From JAAZFE01 sp034005635 (GTDB lineage: Bacteria > Verrucomicrobiota > Kiritimatiellia > CAIQIC01 > Lenti-01), in contig JAVEUJ010000063.1 in the NCBI GenBank assembly GCA_034005635.1, positions 1 to 13,240 of the forward strand: DNA of 13,240 nucleotides. The letters are read 5' to 3'. Both the position numbers and the translations under genes were made by a program. Shown here piece by piece: positions 6,078 to 11,895 of the stretch (position 1 is its first letter; each line of letters starts with the position of its first letter). The notes below the pieces were generated by a model, which worked only from the letters and a program-made list of their open reading frames with translations, had not been told where the DNA came from and did no database searches.

Positions 6078-6265
6078 GGTTCAGCTTGCTCCAACGGGGG
6101 GGAATAGGGGGCAGAGCGAGGGTTACGACGGTGAACTTCGCGGGCTGCCAGTCCGATACAGAAAAGGATCAAGACGCCGAGTAGGAGGCGGCGCTCGGCC
6201 AGTGTCAGATCAAAACACCCCTTTATGGGCTGTCCAAGAGCGTTGATAATGGTGTTCCATTTCAT
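6074..6265 (-). CDS. Small 63-residue membrane protein
   Basis: The first gene of the three-gene HIT operon. The product (MKWNTIINALGQPIKG...) has one membrane helix at about 27-41 after the positively charged TLAERR, and a proline-containing tail of some 20 residues. The ATG at 6265 is chosen; an in-frame TTG 36 bases upstream is possible, but neither has a clear Shine-Dalgarno sequence. Its stop overlaps the HIT start by four bases. The pattern of a short basic lead and a single helix resembles the membrane anchor of ComEA-like proteins, but no helix-hairpin-helix domain follows. Function is unknown. Confidence 0.6.
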   Translation of the reverse strand: MKWNTIINALGQPIKGCFDLTLAERRLLLGVLILFCIGLAAREVHRRNPRSAPYSPPLEQAEP

Positions 6266-6339
6266 GTGAGCAGTATATGCGCAGGAGGCAAGAATGACCA
6301 ACCCAAATTGGGCTGAATTCGTGAGACGACACGCTGCAG

Positions 6340-6384
6340 TATAGATATTGCAACATGTATACTATAGATATTGCAATATGTATA
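6340..6384. promoter_or_regulatory. Two adjacent 22-base palindromes, probable operator
   Basis: Two copies of a 23-base direct repeat lie back to back (6340-6362, 6363-6385) and differ at one base. The second copy is itself a near-perfect palindrome: core ATATTGCAATAT with TATA arms on both sides, symmetrical at 20 of 22 positions. The first has one further break (CAACAT). Centres are 23 bases apart. This is the layout expected for two dimers of a repressor or activator. It lies in the divergent gap, 75 bases upstream of the small membrane gene at 6265 and over 400 bases before the gene at 6801, so the HIT operon is the likelier target. On the minus strand the repeats contain TATAGT and TATACT, possible -10 boxes. 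A palindrome CCCAAATTGGG (6302-6312) lies between them and the operon. Confidence 0.55.
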
Positions 6385-6406
6385 CTCTAGCCAATAGAAG
6401 AATATT

Positions 6407-6500
6407 CAACCGCAGATGAACACTAATGGATAAGGATGTGGGAGTCAGGGAGAATGAATCTGAACTCAAGAACTCATGAACAGATCAATCAATCAGACTC
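6407..6500 (+). repeat. Dispersed intergenic repeat, copy 1
   Basis: Starts with a degenerate 'aaccgcagatgaac' element, related to 'aaccacggatgaac' near 13088. It contains 39 bases (6453-6491, AATGAATCTGAACTC...) that are identical to 10243-10281; a diverged third copy starts at 13145. The open frame running through it is not a gene. Confidence 0.75.
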
Positions 6501-6517
6501 ACGCCCAAATGCTCGCC

Positions 6518-6606
6518 TACGCCAAGGCTTCCACCTTCGCCAAGGCTTCCACCTTCGCCAAGGCTACGGCGGACAAGCCGGCGGACAAGACGGTGGGCAA
6601 GCAAGC
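6518..6606 (+). repeat. 18-base tandem repeat and Gly/Gln-coding filler
   Basis: Two exact-register copies of the 18-mer ttcgccaaggcttccacc (6518-6535 with one change, 6536-6553) are followed by a diverging third (6554-6571, ...ggctacggcg). Then come ggcggacaag units. This 'gccaaggctacggcggac' class of repeat is common between genes in PVC-type genomes. The rest of the gap, 6607-6700, shows nothing I can assign. Confidence 0.65.
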
Positions 6607-6707
6607 GGCGTGAAGGGGGAAGGGTGGGCGGGGCGATATTCAATGATCACGTGAGCGGAGGCTTGGTGTAGCTATCTCCGCATGGAATATTTTCAGATAT
6701 GGGTGCA

Positions 6708-6735
6708 TTGTTCCGGATTAAAAATCGTGTATGAT
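6708..6735 (+). promoter_or_regulatory. Promoter-like sequence before the 6801 gene
   Basis: TTGTTC (6708-6713), a 16-base spacer, then TATGAT (6730-6735). Transcription would start near 6742, about 58 bases before the ATG at 6801. The -10 matches 5 of 6 consensus positions and the -35 is moderate. Confidence 0.45.
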
Positions 6736-6800
6736 TATGCACTGGAAGGTCGCTATGGTTGAAACTCTGGTTCTTGTATCAAGTCGCAGGGAGTACTGAC

Positions 6801-7883
6801 ATGGATTGGGTGAAATGGACCTGGGTGTTATTTGTGGCTGCTTCCGTGGCGGTGTTGGTGCGCTTCGTCATCCTGCTGCTGCCAGCGCCAGCCATTCAGC
6901 ATGCCAGCGATGTGACCGCAGCGGTCCGTGGCATTGAAGAGTCGGTGGATATCCCAGAAGCGTCGCTGGTGCCGGAGGTGCCGCAAGCGCTGCCGCGCTC
7001 CAAGGTGCCAGTCGCAACCCCAGACCGTACTTGGTCCGACGATTTTTCCAGCATGAGCGATCTATGGGAGTCTTTGTACCCTGAAGTGTGGCCTCTGCCC
7101 GAAGCGGCAACAACTCGGGAACCTGAGTTGCCCGAGGAGTTTCATTTTCGTCGTACCCGCTGGGGCATGACCGGCACAGAGGTGCGCGCCGCCGAGCAGA
7201 TCGCGCCCCTACGCGAGAGTGCGCATTCCTTGGCTTACATCACCACCACGCTCGACTTGCCCTGCGTGCTGACGTATTTCTTTGCGCAGAATCGCTTGGT
7301 GCGCGCCCACTTGGCATTTTCGGACCCGTCCGGACGCAACATCCCGCCGTTATCCGTTGCGCAGGCGCAGCGTCGGTTCCTCTTCCTGCGCGAACAGCTC
7401 CGCCAGCGCTACGGTGAACCGGTAACTCACACCAGCAAAGTGCCCCGCGACGTTACCGCGTTGCAACGCCGCTTGCAGAAGCAGGACGAACTGACTCGGC
7501 AGTATGATGCGGAAATTGCCGAAGCGGAGACGCGGTTGCGTCAACAGCGCTCCTGGCTGGAGGCCCGCTATGCGCGCTGGCAGCGGAAGAATGAACTGGT
7601 GGCGCGTGGTTTGGCCCCCTATGAACGCGACTTGCGTGAACTGAAAACCTGGAAGCAGGAGGCGCTTGAAACGGCTGCCCAAGCGCGGCGCCAGATTCAA
7701 GAACACCAGCAGGCTGATGCTCAGGCCCCGCTGGTTGCGCTCATGTCGGCGCGCTGGCCCTTCGCCCGGGAGGTGCAGGATATCGAACTGCGGCTGGACC
7801 TGCGGGCCCAGGCCCCTCGCTTGGACATTCGCTATCGCGCCGCCCGTCCGGCACTCGACGCGTTAGGAATGGACGAGTTGTAA
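6801..7883 (+). CDS. Membrane-anchored protein with WGM-type domain and coiled coil
   Basis: A 360-residue protein of unknown function. A single membrane helix (about 8-27) is followed by a proline-rich linker (to about 112) and a compact segment (about 113-205) that opens with FRRTRWGMTGTEVRAAE, a pattern seen in exported proteins of several phyla. A coiled coil rich in Arg, Gln and Glu (about 216-305) and a short C-terminal region follow. The ATG at 6801 is preferred over the in-frame TTG at 6759 because AGGGAG lies 7 bases before it. Most of the protein should be outside the cytoplasmic membrane. It stands alone on the plus strand and converges with the Spy-like gene, with only 24 bases between the stops and no obvious terminator hairpin. 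Confidence 0.75.
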   Translation: MDWVKWTWVLFVAASVAVLVRFVILLLPAPAIQHASDVTAAVRGIEESVDIPEASLVPEVPQALPRSKVPVATPDRTWSDDFSSMSDLWESLYPEVWPLPEAATTREPELPEEFHFRRTRWGMTGTEVRAAEQIAPLRESAHSLAYITTTLDLPCVLTYFFAQNRLVRAHLAFSDPSGRNIPPLSVAQAQRRFLFLREQLRQRYGEPVTHTSKVPRDVTALQRRLQKQDELTRQYDAEIAEAETRLRQQRSWLEARYARWQRKNELVARGLAPYERDLRELKTWKQEALETAAQARRQIQEHQQADAQAPLVALMSARWPFAREVQDIELRLDLRAQAPRLDIRYRAARPALDALGMDEL

Positions 7884-7907
7884 CCGGCGACAATGGCCCC
7901 CGGGAAC

Positions 7908-8351
7908 TTATTTTGGAGATGGCGTCGACTGGTCGTTGACACCCTCTGGCGGGGGCGCGATTGCCCGGCGCAAGGCTTGGGTGGATTCAAAACGCCCTCG
8001 GAGCTCCGCCAGCAGTCGCTTGTGCTCCTCCTGCTGTGCCGGGGTCAGGTGCTGGGCAATGTCCACCCGCGCCTCCTCGATCAGCGAATCAATCAGGGCC
8101 TTGTTTTGTGCGCGGGCCGCCTGCATACGCACCCCGTGCGCCTGAAAAATTTTCAGCACTTCGCGGCGCTGGTCCTCATCCAAATCCAATCGTTTGGTCA
8201 AGCGATTGGTGATGATTTCGGGCAAGTTTGCTGGCACCTGGGAATAGCGATGGATCCGTGCCCGGATAATAGCGGCGTTGGCATAGAACCCAATGCAAAC
8301 GCCTATCAGTAAAGCGGACAGCAGCAGCAGGCCCAATTTAATTTTTTTCAT
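7908..8351 (-). CDS. Spy/CpxP-like periplasmic protein
   Basis: A 147-residue protein with an N-terminal hydrophobic segment (about 6-27) that is a signal peptide or anchor. The rest is almost entirely helical and charged, with two copies of the pattern typical of Spy/CpxP/heavy-metal-resistance proteins: LDLDEDQRREVLKIF (55-69) and LTPAQQEEHKRLL (102-114). Relatives bind unfolded proteins or sense envelope stress and metals in the periplasm. Translation most likely starts at the ATG at 8351, as AGGAG lies 6 bases upstream; the ATG two codons earlier touches that AGGAG. It is the third gene of the sigma-factor cluster, 22 bases after the anti-sigma-like gene, so it may be a sensor or effector of that circuit. 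Assignment rests on pattern, not on a catalytic motif. Confidence 0.78.
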   Translation of the reverse strand: MKKIKLGLLLLSALLIGVCIGFYANAAIIRARIHRYSQVPANLPEIITNRLTKRLDLDEDQRREVLKIFQAHGVRMQAARAQNKALIDSLIEEARVDIAQHLTPAQQEEHKRLLAELRGRFESTQALRRAIAPPPEGVNDQSTPSPK

Positions 8352-8373
8352 ATCCATCTCCTGACCTCGCTTC

Positions 8374-8700
8374 TTACAGCGTGGAATTCCCCCAAGTTAA
8401 AAAGGCATCGGCAAACTGCTCAGGCTGGACGCTGCGCATCCACGCGCTATTGATTTGCTGATCGGCGGTATCCGTTGACTGGACCAGCACCGTAGCGGTT
8501 GCAAACAAGGCCAGGCAAGCGGCTACCGCACAGATCCAGGTGGGAATGGCGGCCACAGGATTGGGAGCCGTTTGGCGCACGGGGCGCAGCGCGGCTTCCT
8601 GGCGGACAGCCGCCATAATGGCGTTCGTGTCCAGTTCAGAAACCGCCGGACGATAAGCGCTCCGTAGCGATTCCCACATATCGGGTTGTCGAGTCTTCAT
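8374..8700 (-). CDS. Small membrane protein in anti-sigma position
   Basis: A 108-residue protein with one membrane helix (about 51-73) between a cytosolic N-terminal half and a short C-terminal outer part. It overlaps the stop of the ECF sigma gene by four bases (ATGA), the usual arrangement for an anti-sigma factor. No HxxxCxxC zinc motif is present, so it is not a ZAS-type anti-sigma; the short N-terminal region (to about 50) would be the sigma-binding part if the role is correct. It precedes the Spy-like gene, which recalls known clusters where a Spy-like protein and a small membrane anti-sigma form a sensing pair. The role is inferred from position and topology only. Confidence 0.7.
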   Translation of the reverse strand: MKTRQPDMWESLRSAYRPAVSELDTNAIMAAVRQEAALRPVRQTAPNPVAAIPTWICAVAACLALFATATVLVQSTDTADQQINSAWMRSVQPEQFADAFLTWGNSTL

Positions 8701-9314
8701 ATCTCTTTATCCTTCTGCGATTGTATTTCCAGTAAAATAGTTTTCAGCCGTTTGCGCGCACGAAACGCGCGCACCTTGACGGCAGAAATTCCACAGTCGA
8801 GTATCTGTGCTGCTTCCAGCATGGAACGCTCTTCCAGTTCCACCAGGGTCAGCACCGCCCGGTCATCGGGTGACAGGCGCCGTAAGGCATCTTCCACCCA
8901 GTCGCGAGCCGCCTCGCGCGCATCTTCGTCCCGCTGTTGGTCGGCGACCTGCGCCTGGTGAGCAGCCTCCATGCGCAGGGAGGTGCCGTCGTCGAGGCCC
9001 TCCTGCGCGCGGTCGCGTCGACGGTATGTTTTGCGCCAGAAGTCCATCGCCGCATAGCGGGCGATGCGCAGCAACCAGATACGAACAGGCGCATCGCCAC
9101 GGTAACCGGGCAGCGCCCGATAAGCACGTACGAACACGTCTTGGGCCACCTCTTGCACATCCGATACCGGCAAACGCCGAGAAAGATCGGCGGCGATGAG
9201 TTTTTGGAAGGTCTGAACAATCACGCCAAACGCCTCGATATTGCCTTGCAGGACGCTCTGGATGGCTTCCCGGACAAAGATATCTTCAGCTTCGCGTTTT
9301 TGATCGTTGTTCAT
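8697..9314 (-). CDS. ECF-type RNA polymerase sigma factor
   Basis: A 205-residue sigma-70 family factor with only regions 2 and 4, as in the extracytoplasmic-function group. Region 2 covers about 25-95, with DVQEVAQDVFVRAYRALPGY (52-71) and IWLLRIARYAAMDFWRK (79-95). A linker of about 40 residues rich in Gln/Glu/Arg follows. Region 4 covers about 140-193, with LRRLSPDDRAVLTLVELEE and the DNA-binding helix-turn-helix ending in VKVRAFRARKRL (179-190). No extra C-terminal domain is present. The start has a weak AGG. A hairpin GCAGG-N6-CCTGC (9342-9357) lies in the leader. It is co-transcribed with a small membrane protein and a Spy-like protein, suggesting a response to envelope stress. Confidence 0.93.
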   Translation of the reverse strand: MNNDQKREAEDIFVREAIQSVLQGNIEAFGVIVQTFQKLIAADLSRRLPVSDVQEVAQDVFVRAYRALPGYRGDAPVRIWLLRIARYAAMDFWRKTYRRRDRAQEGLDDGTSLRMEAAHQAQVADQQRDEDAREAARDWVEDALRRLSPDDRAVLTLVELEERSMLEAAQILDCGISAVKVRAFRARKRLKTILLEIQSQKDKEI

Positions 9315-9432
9315 TGGTACCTGTCGCAGAGATTTGCTGCTGCAGGCGACCTCCTGCCTTCTACATTTTCATAGAACAGCCGCCAATTCAAGGGCTACGG
9401 TTGGGGTTCCGTTTCACCACGAATTATTCCCC

Positions 9433-9792
9433 TTAAAAGCGGAGATTAATGCTGACCCCCGGCCAGACAACAGGATAACAGGGCACCGGCAGGGGCTGGG
9501 GATACCAAGCCGGTCCGTAATAGTAGCGGACAGGCGGGGCGACAACACCATATGAGGGATAGTATCGCGCAGGGGGGCTGTAGCGATAGTATCGCTGCGA
9601 CGGATAGTAGCGGGTCGGGGGTGGGCACGGGGGGCAGCGCGGCCGTGCGTGATACCGACTCGTTGACTCCGGGCGGCAAGGCCGGGTGGGCCGTCGCGCC
9701 TCATGGCGCGATCGCGCCCAAGCACCACTCGGCAGGGCCAATAGTGCGGCGCAAGCCGTGGCCAAAATCAAAACTCTTGTGTGTGGTTTCAT
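9433..9792 (-). CDS. Exported Tyr/Pro/Arg-rich protein
   Basis: A 119-residue protein with a clear signal peptide (about 1-26, likely cleaved after AWA). The mature part has low complexity: repeated RYYP-type units (RYYPSQRYYRYSPPARYYPS, 61-80), two CPxP-like spots (C53, C56) and a C-terminus VSINLRF that resembles the final strand of an outer-membrane protein. Tyr/Pro-rich secreted proteins with this ending occur in many Gram-negative genomes, without a settled function. AAGGAAG lies before the ATG. It is 118 bases upstream of the sigma-factor gene on the same strand, so co-transcription or membership of the same regulon is possible but unproven. Confidence 0.72.
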   Translation of the reverse strand: MKPHTRVLILATACAALLALPSGAWARSRHEARRPTRPCRPESTSRYHARPRCPPCPPPTRYYPSQRYYRYSPPARYYPSYGVVAPPVRYYYGPAWYPQPLPVPCYPVVWPGVSINLRF

Positions 9793-9927
9793 GGCAATGC
9801 TTCCTTTTTATATCTGTCCCATTCTGCCATCATCTGTCGTCGGCTCTTGCGAAATGGTTACCGGTCAAACACGGTATCACTCTCGAAGCGCACACCCGCC
9901 ACACCCCGGCCACACCACAGACGAAGC

Positions 9928-9956
9928 TTGACCCGCTCTAGGCTCAGCTTCACAAT
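9928..9956 (+). promoter_or_regulatory. Promoter of the tRNA-Gly gene
   Basis: TTGACC (9928-9933), a 17-base spacer, then CACAAT (9951-9956). The start site would be near 9963, 14 bases before the mature tRNA. The -10 hexamer and spacing match those of the coiled-coil operon promoter at 1768-1796. Confidence 0.55.
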
Positions 9957-9976
9957 GCCGCCCGATAACTTCACCA

Positions 9977-10050
9977 GCGGGTATAGCTTAATGGTAAAGC
10001 TCCAGCCTTCCAAGCTGGCTATACGGGTTCGATCCCCGTTACCCGCTCCA
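9977..10050 (+). tRNA. tRNA-Gly (anticodon UCC)
   Basis: A complete 74-base cloverleaf. The acceptor stem is GCGGGTA/TACCCGC, the D arm GCTT/AAGC, and the anticodon stem CCAGC/GCTGG with loop CTTCCAA (anticodon TCC, reading GGA and probably GGG). The T arm is ACGGG/CCCGT with loop TTCGATC, the variable loop has four bases, the discriminator base is T, and the 3' CCA is encoded. The antisense open frame across this gene is an artefact. Confidence 0.97.
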
Positions 10051-10061
10051 CTCTTGAATCG

Positions 10062-10187
10062 ATGAAATATCGTGTTTACATCCTTCATTCAGATTCGCTC
10101 AAACTCTATTACTCTGGATTTACTGAACGAGGCACACATAGACTCAAGGAGTACACGGCGCGGCATAGCCGCAATCAAAGGGATTAA
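10062..10187 (+). pseudogene. N-terminal fragment of a GIY-YIG endonuclease gene
   Basis: The 41-codon frame begins MKYRVYILHSDS and continues KLYYSGFTERGTHRLKEY, which matches the first 30 or so residues of small GIY-YIG (UvrC-type) nucleases: VYI stands for GIY, YSG for YIG, and the R-L-K-E helix follows. Complete members need about 80-100 residues. Here the similarity stops at about codon 31, where a dispersed intergenic repeat begins (10154), and a stop codon follows ten codons later. I see no continuation downstream. It starts 11 bases after the tRNA-Gly gene. The simplest reading is a gene truncated by repeat insertion or deletion; a short functional peptide is unlikely. Confidence 0.6.
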
Positions 10188-10285
10188 GACCACCACGGAT
10201 TACACCGATTTCACAGATTGGGAAAAGGAGGACAAAGAGGAAAATGAATCTGAACTCAAGAACTCATGAACAGATCAATCAGTCG
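10154..10285 (+). repeat. Dispersed composite repeat, copy 2
   Basis: A mosaic of elements found elsewhere in the window. Bases 10154-10180 match 13051-13077 at 24 of 27 positions (gcgcggca-N-agccgcaa core). A 'ccaccacggattacaccgat' segment follows, then 10243-10281 identical to 6453-6491. The order of elements (gcgcgg core, ccacgga, aatgaat) is the same as at the right end of the window, suggesting one degenerate composite unit. Confidence 0.75.
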
Positions 10286-10579
10286 GATTTACACAAGACG
10301 CCAGTGAAACCAGTCTTAAAATATTTGAATAGTAAACAGTATCCCCTCCTTGGCGTGAGACGATTCCCCTCCCCATCTTCCCATCCGTGAAATCAGCGAT
10401 ATCCGTAGCTGGCTATTACTCTCATCGATCTGAGTTTAAGGAAAAGACCGAAAGTTGGGGTTGCAATTCTTACTCTATTACTAATTGTCAAAGAATGAGT
10501 TATGGAGCTATCAATATGAGAAACGTGTATTAAAAACATGGTTTTGAAGGATTGTAGTACGGAAGTGGGTTGCCACGTG
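10286..10579. other. Non-coding gap, nothing identified
   Basis: About 290 bases, clearly A/T-richer than the neighbouring genes, with no supportable frame. A 'tcccatccgtgaaatcagcg' piece near 10379 resembles another degenerate intergenic repeat. No hairpin with a T-run was found. Confidence 0.4.
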
Positions 10580-10608
10580 TTGAACCAAGATATTGCCCCC
10601 TATATTAA
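10580..10608 (+). promoter_or_regulatory. Promoter-like sequence before the 10633 gene
   Basis: TTGAAC (10580-10585), a 17-base spacer, then TATTAA (10603-10608). It is only 24 bases from the ATG at 10633, so the leader would be short (under 20 bases) but would still contain the AAGGA ribosome site. TATATT two bases earlier is an alternative -10. Confidence 0.35.
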
Positions 10609-10632
10609 ATACCCTCGCCCAAGGATAGTCCC

Positions 10633-11868
10633 ATGAACAAATGGCTTTGGCTGGCTTTGGTTCCCTCACTGCTGTTCGCAGATTCATCTGCGCCTGAAGG
10701 GATACGCCCCGCTTCGATTACACCTTTAACAACCAACGAAATTCCGGTTGAAATTGAAGTCCGGGCGGGCTCCATCACTCTTCTTGCCAGCAACACATTG
10801 ATCACCTGCGATGAACTGCGGGTGATGGATAATCCATTTAACCAATTGTTGGTTTCGTTCATATCGAATCGAGTCTGTCCGAATATCCAGTTTCATACAG
10901 AAGCTGGGGGTGAAGACCTTGAAAAGCAGCTTCGCGGTAAGTTTGAGGCCGTGCGTGTGATACTGGGGTGCCCACACAGATTTTCACGGTTATTTGAAGT
11001 GCTGGAGGAGGCTAGGTTATTGGAACAGGATCCGGATCCGAGCACCTTTATTCCGCCCCAATTCACAAACCTTCGGCAGAATCCCATCTATATCGATGTA
11101 GAGGCGAATCAACTGACGTTGGTCGAGGAAAAGAACCTCATCACTGAGCAGGACCTTATGGCCGAAGGGAATGAATTTGAACGATTCCTGGATCGGGTGG
11201 AGTTGCACAAAGACACCCACTATATTGTCCTGTTGCTTCGGCCCGGCAGCGCAGTTTTTCAACGTCGCTTGCGACAAATCATCCGAGATCGTGACATCAC
11301 GGTTGAATTTGAGCCGTGGGAAGCCGGGCGGAAAATGATGACCAACGCTATCACAGTTCTGGTTACGACACCCAAGGCCATGACAGGGGACGACAAACGG
11401 CCCGCCTTTTTCGAATGTCGGAATCAGCAGTTGTTTTCTATTTCGCTTGAGCGTCTGCAGCAAGTCGTTGCTGATAAAACGGATGAATTACAAGCGGCGG
11501 CTGACGGAGATGAAGCACAGTTTCTAAGGCTTGCGGCGACCACCATGATTATGGTGGATGGCTATCGACTGGATTTTACCTTTGCCATGATGGGCAAATA
11601 TGTCCTGTTTTCTGCCCAGGATGCCGAGGGGTATGCATTCAAAGACGATCTGAAGGAAACCAGCGAGATGTGGTTCGGAGCGCAACTGGCGAAATTGGAT
11701 CCCCAAAAGCAATTCCTGTACATCTTTGTCCGTCCGGACAGCTTTAACATTTTTCGTCAGGCTCGCGCCTTGGCCTGGATGAATGACTTTACTGTGACCA
11801 GTGAATTGCTGGATGAGAAAGAGCCCATCATGCTCGGCCCCCGGTGGGGACCGCGTTTTGTGGAATGA
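10633..11868 (+). CDS. Exported three-module protein typical of Verrucomicrobia
   Basis: A 411-residue protein with a short signal peptide (about 1-17). The rest looks like three related modules at about 38-125, 151-230 and 257-400. Modules 2 and 3 open with a short strand pattern (PIYIDVEANQLTLV, RPAFFECRNQQLFSI). Each module closes with a hydrophobic strand, then a helix: VILGCPHRFSRLFEVLEEA, VLLLRPGSAVFQRRLRQI and IFVRPDSFNIFRQARAL, followed in modules 2 and 3 by D-I/F-T-V and acidic residues. The strand-RPxS-helix-strand ending is reminiscent of ExbD/TolR-type periplasmic folds, but that is inference. I recall similar unnamed proteins in Verrucomicrobia. AAGGA lies 7 bases before the ATG. 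The gene has a more balanced base composition than the G/C-rich gene that follows it by 27 bases. Function is unknown. Confidence 0.8.
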   Translation: MNKWLWLALVPSLLFADSSAPEGIRPASITPLTTNEIPVEIEVRAGSITLLASNTLITCDELRVMDNPFNQLLVSFISNRVCPNIQFHTEAGGEDLEKQLRGKFEAVRVILGCPHRFSRLFEVLEEARLLEQDPDPSTFIPPQFTNLRQNPIYIDVEANQLTLVEEKNLITEQDLMAEGNEFERFLDRVELHKDTHYIVLLLRPGSAVFQRRLRQIIRDRDITVEFEPWEAGRKMMTNAITVLVTTPKAMTGDDKRPAFFECRNQQLFSISLERLQQVVADKTDELQAAADGDEAQFLRLAATTMIMVDGYRLDFTFAMMGKYVLFSAQDAEGYAFKDDLKETSEMWFGAQLAKLDPQKQFLYIFVRPDSFNIFRQARALAWMNDFTVTSELLDEKEPIMLGPRWGPRFVE

Positions 11869-11895
11869 TTTCCTCGTCTCCTTTCTGAATCAGCC

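Noticed and set aside
6518..6606. CRISPR-like array
   Set aside because: The 18-base units are directly adjacent, with no unique spacers, and there are no cas genes in the window.
6436..6654. 72-codon plus-strand frame with LRQGFH repeats
   Set aside because: It is produced by the dispersed repeat and the 18-base tandem repeat in the intergenic gap; no gene signal is present.
9858..10088. Minus-strand open frame covering the tRNA-Gly gene
   Set aside because: It is the antisense reading of the tRNA (it includes GNGDRTRIASLEGWSF, a well-known artefact of annotation).
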